The position numbers were made by a program, and so were the translations under genes. This document shows positions 19,848-28,106 of a stretch of DNA of 64,000 bases, piece after piece. The notes under the pieces were generated by a model that was not told the DNA's origin, ran no database searches, and saw nothing but the letters and a program-made list of their open reading frames with translations. Every line of letters starts with the position of its first letter. Within the stretch, counting starts at the first letter, position 1. Source of the stretch: Herminiimonas sp. GTDB lineage: Bacteria; Pseudomonadota; Gammaproteobacteria; Burkholderiales; Burkholderiaceae_D. The stretch lies in the NCBI GenBank assembly GCA_027310305.1, contig DAIDBD010000007.1, forward strand, positions 62,001 to 126,000, in the 5' to 3' direction.

Positions 19848-20390
19848 TTATTTAGCCTTGGCCGAAGCGACGCATTTATCCTTGCGGTCGCCCGTTAACG
19901 CCTCGCATTTTTCAAGCGCAACGCCTTTTGCGGCTTCACGTTTTTCTTCGCGCGCTTCAGAGCGTGCTCCAGATACTTTCTTGCCGGCCTTGGCATCCGC
20001 TTCCGCAGATTCCCTGGCGGCCTTGGCCTCCTTGATGCAGACATCCTTTGCATTGCCGGCTTGATCGCCGCACTTCGCTTTCGCTACCGCATAGTTGGCA
20101 TCGGCGATGTCTTTTTTCGCTTTGGCAGCGGCTCTTGGCGTATTTTTATAGGCCGCCTCGGCTTCCGATTTGGTCCGGGTTTGCGCAGCCTTGGCTTCCG
20201 CAACGCAGACATTCTTCGCATTGCCCTTCATCGCATCGCATTGAGTGCGCGCCGCCTTGTAGTCGGCTGCGGCTTTATCCGATGTCGCCTTGTAAGCGGC
20301 TTTCGCTTCATTGGTCGCAGCCGTTGCATGCACACCAAGGCCGAGGGCGGCAGTGCTCAGCAGGAGACTTGCAAATATCTTTTTCATCAT
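19848..20390 (-). CDS. secreted Ala/Lys-rich protein with three Cys-x10-Cys repeats
   Basis: A 180-residue exported protein with a signal peptide ending near HATA-AT (residue 24). The mature part is almost all helical and rich in Ala, Lys and Glu. Three repeats of about 50 residues each carry a C-x10-C pair: CDAMKGNAKNVC, CGDQAGNAKDVC and CEALTGDRKDKC, the first two followed by (V/I)xEAKAA. Each pair probably closes a helical hairpin in the periplasm. The start at 20390 (ATG ATG) has GAGG six bases upstream. I know similar unnamed proteins from Oxalobacteraceae-like genomes, but no function. Confidence 0.75.
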   Translation of the reverse strand: MMKKIFASLLLSTAALGLGVHATAATNEAKAAYKATSDKAAADYKAARTQCDAMKGNAKNVCVAEAKAAQTRTKSEAEAAYKNTPRAAAKAKKDIADANYAVAKAKCGDQAGNAKDVCIKEAKAARESAEADAKAGKKVSGARSEAREEKREAAKGVALEKCEALTGDRKDKCVASAKAK

Positions 20391-20749
20391 TGGGTTCCTC
20401 ATGATCAAGTTGTTGATTGCGTGAAAAATTCAAACGGCATTGCCTGGACGGACTATTGGTCTAGACCCATGCCGGAAAAATCGCTATCAGGAATAGAGCA
20501 ATCCGTGGGCCAGCTTCCTGTCCCTTTAAAATCAATCACTTGCAGTTATTAAGTTATCCATTTGTAAATGTTTCAGGTATTGTTGAAAACAATACAAAAC
20601 ATGCATGACGATGCAGCCGTGGCCTGTCGATGCTCTTTTGGATATGCGTCAAATGTTTTGGAATCAACGAAAAACCGGCCGAGATTGCGGCGCCGCATTC
20701 ACGTCCGATGCCGCTATTCGCCCCGGTCATTGCGTCAGGCGCCTTAAGC
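20391..20749. other. intergenic region, no intact gene
   Basis: About 360 bases between two minus-strand genes. The only coding-like trace is a minus-strand peptide with TGANSGIGRE at about 20698-20727, which mimics an SDR cofactor motif but has no surrounding fold. No promoter or terminator stands out. Confidence 0.4.
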
Positions 20750-21877
20750 TCAATTGCCGGCATTCGGGCCAAAAGGCGAGGATTGAAGCGTCGGCTCATT
20801 CGTGAATATCCTGGTCTGATATTCGTTCAACCGGTTATATAAGGTTTTCAAACTCACGCCCAATACTTCCGCGGTCAATGTCTTGTTACCGCCGCAATAG
20901 CCGAGGGTGGCGAAGATCAGCCGCTGCTCTGCGTCGGCCAGCCGGCTGCCCAGCGGAAAGGTGACGCAATCGCTCTCGATATTCGCGACGCTCTGTTTCG
21001 ACGGCCCCAACATCTGCGTGATATCCAGTTCATGGTCCGCCAGGATGAATGCGCGCTGCACCATGTTTTTCAACTCCCGCACATTGCCGGGCCAATGATA
21101 TTCACGCATGAAGCGGCGCGACGATTTGGAAAATATCTTTTCCGCATTTTCTTCCTGATTCAGGCGGCTCAGGAAAAGTTGGGCCAGCAGTTCGATATCG
21201 TTCGCGCGTTCGCGCAGGGTCGGCACTTCGATCGGAAACACCGCGAGCCGATAGAACAAGTCGCTGCGCATCGATCCGGTATCGACCGCCTGCTGCGGAT
21301 CGCGATTGGTGGCGGCGATCACGCGCACCTTCACCTGCATTTCCTCGTCTGCGCCGACGCGGCAAAATCGTCCGGTTTCCAAAACGCGCAGCAGCTTGAC
21401 CTGCATTTCCATCGGCATTTCGGTCAATTCGTCGAGAAACAGCGTGCCGCCGCTGGCGCGTTCGAAGCAGCCCTTGTGCATCCGCACCGCGCCGGTAAAG
21501 CTGCCGCGTTCATGGCCGAACAGTTCGGCCTCGATCAGTTGCGGTGAGATCGCGCCGCAATTCAACGCGATCAAAGGCTTGTCCTTTTCCTTGCTCATCT
21601 GATGAATCGCGTTGGCCACCAATTCTTTTCCGGTGCCGCTTTCGCCGGTCAGCAGCACGTTCGCGCGCGTCGGCGCCACCTTGCCGATCAACTCGAAAAG
21701 ATGCTGCATCGGTTCCGACGCGCCATACAGATCGCAATAGCGCACCAGCCCCGGCGAAGATGGTGCCGGAGGACGGCTATCCGTCACCTCATGCTGCACC
21801 TGCAATGCCGTCAGGGTGTGCGAGTCGAGAATAGGCAACCCTACGATATTGGCGCGCCCATTTAGTCCGTTGCTCAT
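20750..21877 (-). CDS. sigma-54-dependent transcriptional activator (AAA+/Fis, no receiver domain)
   Basis: A 375-residue enhancer-binding protein. A 50-residue N-terminal tail has no recognisable sensor domain. The AAA+ domain follows, with Walker A GESGTGKE (78-85), the sigma-54 contact loop GSFTGA (125-130, Ser in place of the usual Ala), and Walker B GTLFLDE (144-150). The C-terminal Fis-type helix-turn-helix includes GNKTLTAEVLGVSLKTLYNR. The start at 21877 is chosen for its GGAG site; the longer open frame upstream looks non-coding. It is divergent from a TAXI-TRAP operon preceded by a -24/-12 promoter, so it very probably activates that operon. Without a receiver domain it may be controlled by expression level or by a separate partner. 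Confidence 0.92.
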   Translation of the reverse strand: MSNGLNGRANIVGLPILDSHTLTALQVQHEVTDSRPPAPSSPGLVRYCDLYGASEPMQHLFELIGKVAPTRANVLLTGESGTGKELVANAIHQMSKEKDKPLIALNCGAISPQLIEAELFGHERGSFTGAVRMHKGCFERASGGTLFLDELTEMPMEMQVKLLRVLETGRFCRVGADEEMQVKVRVIAATNRDPQQAVDTGSMRSDLFYRLAVFPIEVPTLRERANDIELLAQLFLSRLNQEENAEKIFSKSSRRFMREYHWPGNVRELKNMVQRAFILADHELDITQMLGPSKQSVANIESDCVTFPLGSRLADAEQRLIFATLGYCGGNKTLTAEVLGVSLKTLYNRLNEYQTRIFTNEPTLQSSPFGPNAGN

Positions 21878-21933
21878 GGGTTTCTCCGGTCTTGATCGTG
21901 CTCGCAAATTTTCCCTTGCTAAGCTTTGCGGAA

Positions 21934-21948
21934 TTGCAAAATTTGCAA
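21934..21948. promoter_or_regulatory. 7-bp inverted repeat near the activator start
   Basis: TTGCAAA-A-TTTGCAA lies 57 bases before the activator ATG. It could be an autoregulatory or accessory factor site. Confidence 0.35.
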
Positions 21949-22068
21949 CATCGTTGCCTCTCCGATTTCTGCAGGATTTTGCCGACAACATTCGTGCCGC
22001 AAAGCATTGTTCATCCTGTGAGCAACAAATAAATGGCAAGCCCTTAGCCTGCATTTGATATTGGCACG

Positions 22069-22097
22069 GTTGAACTACAATGCGTTTGTAGTTCAAC
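22069..22097. promoter_or_regulatory. 12-bp perfect inverted repeat, candidate enhancer of the TRAP operon
   Basis: Arms GTTGAACTACAA (22069-22080) and TTGTAGTTCAAC (22086-22097) with a 5-base spacer. It lies in the divergent intergenic region about 180 bases upstream of the -24/-12 element. This fits the dyad-symmetric upstream activator sites bound by Fis-type enhancer-binding proteins. It is not at a gene end, so a terminator is unlikely. Confidence 0.65.
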
Positions 22098-22274
22098 AAT
22101 GTCTGGTGATTCTGCGCGATGAAATCCCCCCAATTGATGAGCGTTGATTGATGTCGCGTTTTCCAGAATGGAATAGGTTGCCAGTGCGGATTTCCATCCA
22201 TTTCTCCAAATTGCTCCGGATTTTTTGAAATAAAAATATTAGCGATTTCAAATACTTAACAATTTTCATGCACA

Positions 22275-22290
22275 TGGCATGGCCTCTGCT
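22275..22290 (+). promoter_or_regulatory. sigma-54 (-24/-12) promoter of the TAXI-TRAP operon
   Basis: TGGCATGGCCTCTGCT matches the TGGCACG-N4-TTGCW consensus, with GG at 22276-22277 and GC at 22288-22289 in exact register. Transcription would start near 22301, about 45 bases before the ATG of the binding-protein gene. Confidence 0.8.
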
Positions 22291-22345
22291 AATAGAATGG
22301 ACGGGCATTTACTGTTCGATCAACAATCTCAAAGGAGACAAGACA

Positions 22346-23305
22346 ATGAAGTTCAAATTTTTGCGTGGGCTGTTATCGCTTGCCGGCGTGGCGCTTGTCG
22401 CGACCGCGCCAGCGCATGCGCAACAGAAATTCATCAATGTTCTGACCGGCGGCACCAGCGGCGTGTATTACCCGATGGGCGTGGCTTTGTCCCAGATTTA
22501 CGGCAAGGCTTTGCCGGATACAAAATCGACGGTGCAGGCCACCAAAGCCTCGGCGGAAAATCTGAACCTGCTGCAAGCCGGCCGCGGCGAAATCGCTTTC
22601 ACACTGGGCGATGCGTTGTCGGATGCGTGGAAGGGGAACGAAGAAGCCGGTTTCAAGACACCGCTGAAAAAGCTGCGCGGCGTCGCGGCGATCTATCCGA
22701 ACTATATCCAGATCGTCGCCTCGGCCGATTCCGGCATCAAAACCATGGCTGACCTGAAGGGCAAGCGGCTGGCGGTCGGCGCACCGAAATCCGGTACCGA
22801 ACTCAATGCGCGTGCCGTGTTGAAAGGTGCGGGGATGAGCTACAAGGATCTGGGCAAGGTGGAATATCTGCCGTTCGGCGAGTCGGTGGAATTGATGAAA
22901 AACCGTCAGCTCGATGCGACCCTGATCTCGGCCGGCCTGGGCGTCGCGGCACTGCGCGATTTGTCGAGCTCGGTGAAGATCGTCGTTGTTTCCGTGCCTG
23001 CCGATGTGATAGCCAAGATCGGCGATCCGGCTTATCAGGCTGCCGTCATCCCGGCCAAGACGTATGAAGGCCAGGACCAGGAAGTGGCGACGGTAGCCGT
23101 CCAGAATTTCCTCGTCACCCATGAAGGCGTGTCCACCGACACCGTCTACAAGATGACCAAGAGCATGTGGGAAAACCTGGATCATCTGGTTGCCGCGCAT
23201 TCTGCCGCCAAGGCCATCAAAAGGGAAAATGCCGCCAAAGGCATGCCGGTTCCGCTGCATCCCGGCGCAGAGAAGTACTATCGTGAAATCAAGCTGATCA
23301 AATAA
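22346..23305 (+). CDS. TAXI-family TRAP transporter solute-binding protein
   Basis: A 319-residue periplasmic binding protein with a signal peptide cut at AHA-QQ (residue 24). The mature N-terminus FINVLTGGTSGVYYPMGVAL is the hallmark of the TAXI (TRAP-associated extracytoplasmic immunogenic) family, as is LAVGAPKSGTELNARAVL. It delivers an unknown, probably organic-acid, ligand to the fused TRAP permease encoded next. AAAGGAGA precedes the ATG by seven bases. Expression is expected to depend on sigma-54. Confidence 0.93.
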   Translation: MKFKFLRGLLSLAGVALVATAPAHAQQKFINVLTGGTSGVYYPMGVALSQIYGKALPDTKSTVQATKASAENLNLLQAGRGEIAFTLGDALSDAWKGNEEAGFKTPLKKLRGVAAIYPNYIQIVASADSGIKTMADLKGKRLAVGAPKSGTELNARAVLKGAGMSYKDLGKVEYLPFGESVELMKNRQLDATLISAGLGVAALRDLSSSVKIVVVSVPADVIAKIGDPAYQAAVIPAKTYEGQDQEVATVAVQNFLVTHEGVSTDTVYKMTKSMWENLDHLVAAHSAAKAIKRENAAKGMPVPLHPGAEKYYREIKLIK

Positions 23306-23321
23306 TAAATAAAATCGCCAT

Positions 23322-23357
23322 GGCAAAAGAGGACGCCGCAAGGCGTTTTCTTTTGCC
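23322..23357 (+). promoter_or_regulatory. intercistronic 16-bp hairpin with a GCAA tetraloop
   Basis: GGCAAAAGA-GG-ACGCC pairs with GGCGT-TT-TCTTTTGCC around a GCAA (GNRA) loop; the two central G-T pairs are wobbles in RNA. It lies between the binding protein and permease genes with no T-tract after it. Such hairpins often stabilise the upstream mRNA segment, giving more binding protein than permease. Confidence 0.7.
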
Positions 23358-23374
23358 CGGCGCAGGAGACCACA

Positions 23375-25453
23375 ATGTCCGACCTTCTTCACCACATTCC
23401 CGGCCAGGCACCTGCTGAAGAATTCCAGGAACACGGCCAGCAGCGCAAGCTCGCCGGCATTGCGCTGAAAATATTGATTGCCGCGACGCTGTGTTTCTCG
23501 ACCTATCAACTGATCGTCGCTGCCTTTCACCCGCTTTCCAGCCTGGTGATCCGTTCGCTGCATGTCGGCTTTCTGTTGATGATCACGTTTCTGCTTTATC
23601 CCGCAATCAAGCACGGCAAGCTCAACAGCATTCCGTGGTACGACTGGCTGTTGTCCGGCACCGCTTTCGTACTGGGAACCTATCAATGGATTTTTGAGGC
23701 GGACCTGATTCAGCGTGCGGGCGATCCCAGCATGGCGGATTTGGTGGTAGGCACCGTCATGGTAATCATGCTGTTCGAAGCGGCCCGCCGCATTCTCGGC
23801 CTGGCGCTGCCGATCGTCTGCGGCACGTTCTTGCTATACGGTTTTTTCGGCCAGTACCTGCCGGGCGCGCTGGCGCATCGCGGCTTCGGTTTCGATCAGG
23901 TCATCGGCCAGCTTTATACCGGCACCGAAGGCATCTTCGGCATCCCGACCATGGTGTCGGCGACTTACATTTTCCTGTTCATCCTGTTCGGTGCCTTCCT
24001 CGAGCATGCCGGGATGATCAGCCTGTTCAACGCAGTCGCGCTCGGCCTGGTCGGACGCGCCAAGGGCGGCCCGGCCAAAGTCGCGGTGATCTCGTCCGGC
24101 TTCATGGGCACCATTTCCGGTTCGGGTGTGGCGAACGTGCTGACTGTCGGCCAGTTCACGATTCCGCTGATGAAGCGTTTCGGTTATTCCGGCGTTTTTG
24201 CCGGCGCAGTCGAAGCCACCGCGTCGATGGGCGGGCAGATCATGCCGCCGGTAATGGGTGCGGTCGCCTTCATCATGGCCGAAACGCTCAACGTGCCGTA
24301 TGTCGAAATCGTCAAGGCGGCGGTGATTCCCGCCGTGCTTTACTACGTCACCGCATTCTGGATGGTGCATCTGGAAGCAGGGCGCGCAGGCCTGGAAGGG
24401 TTGCCGAAAGAGCAGTGCCCGAGCCCGTTGAAAGCGCTCAAGGAAAGTTGGTATCTGGTATTGCCGCTGGCCGCGCTGGTGGCAATGCTGTTCCACGGCT
24501 TCACGCCGATGTTCGCCGGCCTGACCGGCCTTGCGCTGACCGCCATTCTGATTCTGGGTGCCGCGGTTGCCGCCAGCATGTCGAAGACGGCGTTCCGCTA
24601 TGTGTTCTGGGTCGGCCTGGGCCTGGCTGCTTCCGCTTTCCTGGAATGGGGAATTTATCCGATCATTGCAATCATTTTCGTGCTGAGCCTGGTCTGCCTC
24701 AGGATCAAGGGCGGCGCCAAGACGCTGCACGCGATCAGATCGAGCCTGGTCGATGGCGCCAAGCAGGCGCTGCCGGTCGGCCTGGCCTGTTCCATCGTCG
24801 GCGTGATCATCGGCGTGCTGACGTTGACCGGCGCGGCCTCGAGCTTCGCCGGCTTCATTCTGGAAGTCGGCAAGACCAGCCTGTTTTTCTCGTTGTTCCT
24901 GACAATGATCGTTTGCCTGATTCTCGGCATGGGGATCCCGACGATTCCGAATTACATCATCACCAGTTCGATCGCCGCGCCCGCGTTGCTCAGCCTGGGC
25001 GTGCCGCTGATCGTCAGCCACATGTTCGTGTTCTATTTCGGCATCATGGCCGACCTGACGCCGCCGGTGGCGCTGGCGGCGTTCGCGGCGGCGTCGATCG
25101 CCAAGGAATCGCCGATGAAAATCGGTTTCAAGGCAACCCAGATCGCGATCGCCGGTTTCGTCATTCCGTACATGGCGGTCTATACGCCGGCATTGATGCT
25201 GCAGGGAAAATGGACGATTCCGGCGGTAATTTATATCGTCGGCAAGGCAGTGCTGGCAATCGTGCTGTGGGGTTCGGCGGCGGTCGGATTCCTGTGGTCG
25301 CCGCTCAAATGGTCGGAACGCATCTTCGTCGCGGTTGCCGCGCTGATGCTGGTGACCGCGCTGCCGATCACCGACGAGGTCGGCTTTGCGATGGCGGCTG
25401 CGTTCTTTGCCTGGCATTTCTGGCAAAAGCGCCGGCTCGTGGCAGCGGCGTGA
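23375..25453 (+). CDS. TRAP transporter fused DctQM permease
   Basis: A 692-residue inner-membrane protein with roughly 17 or more hydrophobic segments. The N-terminal 200 residues correspond to the small DctQ subunit, fused to the large DctM permease, as is normal for TAXI-type systems. Conserved DctM segments such as FGAFLEHAGMISLFNAVALG and GMGIPTIPNYIITSSIAAPA are present. It uses an ion gradient (usually sodium) for solute uptake. The stop overlaps the DUF1850 start (TGATG), so the two are translationally coupled. Confidence 0.93.
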   Translation: MSDLLHHIPGQAPAEEFQEHGQQRKLAGIALKILIAATLCFSTYQLIVAAFHPLSSLVIRSLHVGFLLMITFLLYPAIKHGKLNSIPWYDWLLSGTAFVLGTYQWIFEADLIQRAGDPSMADLVVGTVMVIMLFEAARRILGLALPIVCGTFLLYGFFGQYLPGALAHRGFGFDQVIGQLYTGTEGIFGIPTMVSATYIFLFILFGAFLEHAGMISLFNAVALGLVGRAKGGPAKVAVISSGFMGTISGSGVANVLTVGQFTIPLMKRFGYSGVFAGAVEATASMGGQIMPPVMGAVAFIMAETLNVPYVEIVKAAVIPAVLYYVTAFWMVHLEAGRAGLEGLPKEQCPSPLKALKESWYLVLPLAALVAMLFHGFTPMFAGLTGLALTAILILGAAVAASMSKTAFRYVFWVGLGLAASAFLEWGIYPIIAIIFVLSLVCLRIKGGAKTLHAIRSSLVDGAKQALPVGLACSIVGVIIGVLTLTGAASSFAGFILEVGKTSLFFSLFLTMIVCLILGMGIPTIPNYIITSSIAAPALLSLGVPLIVSHMFVFYFGIMADLTPPVALAAFAAASIAKESPMKIGFKATQIAIAGFVIPYMAVYTPALMLQGKWTIPAVIYIVGKAVLAIVLWGSAAVGFLWSPLKWSERIFVAVAALMLVTALPITDEVGFAMAAAFFAWHFWQKRRLVAAA

Positions 25454-25827
25454 TGCTGTGTCTGGCAGCGGTGGGCCTGGCAGTCAGCCTGCCGCTCCAG
25501 TCATTTACATTAGCCTGGACCCATTCGATCGAAAAGATCCGGTGGGAAGAGGATTACCGGATTGTCGATCGGCATCTGGTGCTGACCGAAGCGCGTATCC
25601 TCGGCACCGGCGCCGGCATGGAGCCGCCTGAAGGCGCAGTGCTGAAGAACGGCGTCTGGCATTACAAACCTGCGCTGGCGCCGCTCGAACGCGTGCGGCT
25701 GGCGCGTTCGCCGTATGTCGCCGACTACAGCATTTGCTGGGGAGGCGCCTGCCGGCCGATGGCGGAGATCGCCGGTCCGGTGGAAGCCGTTCCCGCACTT
25801 GAGCTGTTTGCGTGCGGCGCAAGCTGA
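25453..25827 (+). CDS. DUF1850 protein of the TRAP operon
   Basis: A 124-residue protein with an N-terminal signal or anchor (MLCLAAVGLAVSLPL) and the DUF1850 pattern FTLAWTHSIEKIRWEEDYRI, then LTEARILGTGAGMEPPEGA. DUF1850 genes commonly sit after TAXI-TRAP permeases, and I infer an accessory role in that transporter. The start overlaps the permease stop; a GTG at 25450 is an equally placed alternative. Two Cys occur in the C-terminal half (CWGGAC). Confidence 0.82.
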   Translation: MLCLAAVGLAVSLPLQSFTLAWTHSIEKIRWEEDYRIVDRHLVLTEARILGTGAGMEPPEGAVLKNGVWHYKPALAPLERVRLARSPYVADYSICWGGACRPMAEIAGPVEAVPALELFACGAS

Positions 25828-25906
25828 TTTCAGCAAGCGCCGCCAACCTGCGGTCGGGACCAGGGATTTTCGAATATGCAATCGTGATCGTCCGCGCGGC
25901 TTGTTT

Positions 25907-26722
25907 TTAGCGGATTGCCTTTGCCGACGGGAAAAAGAGCTGCTGTCCATCGACCTTGAACCCGGCGATTTTCTTCTGTCCTTCTTCCGAGGTGATCCAT
26001 TCGATCAGTTGCATCGCGCCCTTGTAGTTGATGTCCTTGTACTTGGCGGGATTGACCGCGATGATGCCATACGGGTTGAACATTTTCGGATCGCCTTCGA
26101 CGGCGATCATCAGGCCGGTCTTGGCGCGATAGGCGCCATATGTCGCGCGATCGGTCAGCGTGTAGGCCTGCAGTTCCGCCGCCATGTTCAGCACTTCCCC
26201 CATGCCCAGGCCAGCCGAAACGTAAGCAGTGCCTTGCGGTTTTTCCCCGACTTGTTTCCAGTATCTTTTTTCCATCTGGTCGGTGCCGGAATTGTCGCCG
26301 CGCGAAATGAATTTCACCTTGCTGTCGGCGATTTTCTTCATCGCGGCGATCACATCCCTGCTGCCCTTGATGCCTGCGGGATCGCTCGCCGGGCCGACGA
26401 TGATGAAGTCGTTATACATGACATCGCGGCGATCGACGCCATGACCGGCGGCGACGAACTTGTCTTCGGACGGGCGGGCATGCACCAGCGTCACATCCAC
26501 ATCGCCGTTCTTTGCCAGTTCCAGCGCCTTGCCGGTGCCGACGGAAATGACATTCACCTTGGTATGCGTTTTCGCTTCGAACGCGGGCAACAGATATTGA
26601 AGCAGCCCCGAGTTGTCGGTACTCGTCGTGGTTGACAGCTTGATGACCTGCTGTGCGAACGCAGGAACGGCCGATGCCAGCAACAAGCTTAGCAAGGCCA
26701 GGTTTTTTTTCAGGTTCAGCAT
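25907..26722 (-). CDS. tupA: tungstate ABC transporter substrate-binding protein TupA
   Basis: A 271-residue periplasmic binding protein, signal peptide cut at AFA-QQ (residue 23). The mature start VIKLSTTTSTDNSGLLQYLL is the TupA signature; its TTSTxxSG loop binds the oxyanion, and SRGDNSGTD later supplies further contacts. TupA has very high affinity for tungstate. The ATG at 26722 has AAGGAG seven bases upstream. The usual partners tupB (permease) and tupC (ATPase) are missing: the next gene downstream is the convergent DUF1850 gene. It is divergent from a ModE-like regulator. Confidence 0.9.
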   Translation of the reverse strand: MLNLKKNLALLSLLLASAVPAFAQQVIKLSTTTSTDNSGLLQYLLPAFEAKTHTKVNVISVGTGKALELAKNGDVDVTLVHARPSEDKFVAAGHGVDRRDVMYNDFIIVGPASDPAGIKGSRDVIAAMKKIADSKVKFISRGDNSGTDQMEKRYWKQVGEKPQGTAYVSAGLGMGEVLNMAAELQAYTLTDRATYGAYRAKTGLMIAVEGDPKMFNPYGIIAVNPAKYKDINYKGAMQLIEWITSEEGQKKIAGFKVDGQQLFFPSAKAIR

Positions 26723-26933
26723 GGTGGTACTCCTTTTCATGAAATCCGTATTTGTGAAAATTCTTGTCCGGCGGCGCCAGATATTCAACGGATGAAAACG
26801 GATGGATCGCGTCCGTTCGTATCGAAGGCTTTTCAATCGCACGGCGAACGACTCGCCATGCCTTGCCGTATCCGAATATCGATGTGCTATCGTACCCGTC
26901 GCCCCGAAACTTTCAATATGAAGAAGTGTGCAT

Positions 26934-28028
26934 ATGCTGCATGTGAAGCTCGGCTATACCTTTACCCAGGCCTCAGGCAAAAGGCAGCAACTGGACAACC
27001 CGTTGTTCGACCTGCTGTCCGCCATTCACAGCACCGGTTCGGTCGCACAGACCGCCCGGCACCTGGGCCTGTCTTACCGGCATGTGTGGGGGGCCTTGAA
27101 AAAATGGGAAGAGACCCTCGGCGCAGAGCTCATCGTGTGGGAACGCGGCAAGCGGGCCCGCTTGTCCGGTTTCGGTGAAAAGCTGCTGTTCGCGGAGCAG
27201 CGCGCCAGAACGCGCGTGCTGCCCCAGATCGACAATCTTGTCGCCGATATGGAGCGCGAGTTCGCGCTTGCATTCGATCCCAATGCGTATGTGATTTCCC
27301 TGTTTGCCAGCCACGATCTCGCGCTGCCACGCCTGAAGGATTTCATGGCGCAGCAGGCGAAATTGCATCTGGACCTGCAATTTCGCGGAAGCATGGAGTG
27401 TGTGGCGGCGTTATCCCGCGGCGAGTGCCTGCTGGCCGGATTCCATGTAAGCGAAGACCGGGCACGCGGAACGTTGACCCAGCAAACCTTCAAGAAACTG
27501 CTTAAACCGGGAAAGCATAAACTCATCAATTTTCTGGGCCGTCAACAAGGGTTGATGGTGCGTCATGGAAATCCGAAAAATATCCGCACCCTGCAAGACC
27601 TGAAGCGTCCCGAGGTTCGCTTCGTCAACCGTCAACCCGGCTCCGGCACCCGGCTGGAAATTGAACAGCTGCTGGCGAAAGAAAACATCGCTCCGGCCAG
27701 CATCAATGGCTTTGACGTCGTCGAACCAACCCATCTGTCGGTGGCCGCCGCCATCACTTCCGGCCAAGCCGATGCCGGGTTCGGCATCAGTGCGGCGGCA
27801 GCGGAGTTCGGGCTGGACTTCATTCCTTTATTGCGGGAACAGTATTACCTGGTCTGCCTGAAGGAGACGCTGAACGAACCGGCCATCATCAAGCTCAGGG
27901 AACTGCTGCAGCACAGTGAATGGCACGGTGTCATCAATGGCTTGCCGGGCTACGATACGGCAGCGGCGGGCGAAGTGATATCGCTTCGGCAGGCAATGCC
28001 CTGGTATTCGTTCAAGACGGCGAAGTAA
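26934..28028 (+). CDS. ModE-like HTH regulator with a PBP-like ligand domain
   Basis: A 364-residue regulator. Residues 1-110 form a ModE/LysR-type winged helix (LLSAIHSTGSVAQTARHLGL then SYRHVWGALKKWEETLG), as in molybdate and tungstate regulators. In place of a molbindin domain, residues from about 120 to 350 resemble a periplasmic-binding-protein-like domain, with RFVNRQPGSGTRLEIEQLL as the best landmark. This architecture is known for oxyanion-linked regulators. Divergence from tupA suggests that it senses tungstate or molybdate and controls tupA. ATG 26934 is chosen over upstream GTGs; the ribosome-binding site is weak. Confidence 0.85.
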   Translation: MLHVKLGYTFTQASGKRQQLDNPLFDLLSAIHSTGSVAQTARHLGLSYRHVWGALKKWEETLGAELIVWERGKRARLSGFGEKLLFAEQRARTRVLPQIDNLVADMEREFALAFDPNAYVISLFASHDLALPRLKDFMAQQAKLHLDLQFRGSMECVAALSRGECLLAGFHVSEDRARGTLTQQTFKKLLKPGKHKLINFLGRQQGLMVRHGNPKNIRTLQDLKRPEVRFVNRQPGSGTRLEIEQLLAKENIAPASINGFDVVEPTHLSVAAAITSGQADAGFGISAAAAEFGLDFIPLLREQYYLVCLKETLNEPAIIKLRELLQHSEWHGVINGLPGYDTAAAGEVISLRQAMPWYSFKTAK

Positions 28029-28106
28029 TTTTTTCTTCTGTAAACGTCTTATCCCGCGCTCGGTTTATCGATGACGCATTCCACGCCTGCTCTGCGCAGG
28101 CCTGCT

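Noticed and set aside
22060-22080. TGGCACGG as a second sigma-54 -24 element
   Set aside because: No GC at the required -12 distance; the bases belong partly to the inverted repeat.
23834-25426. 530-codon minus-strand frame opposite the TRAP permease
   Set aside because: Its composition (Arg, Gln, His-rich without a fold) is what the complement of a membrane-protein gene gives; there is no ribosome-binding site or family.
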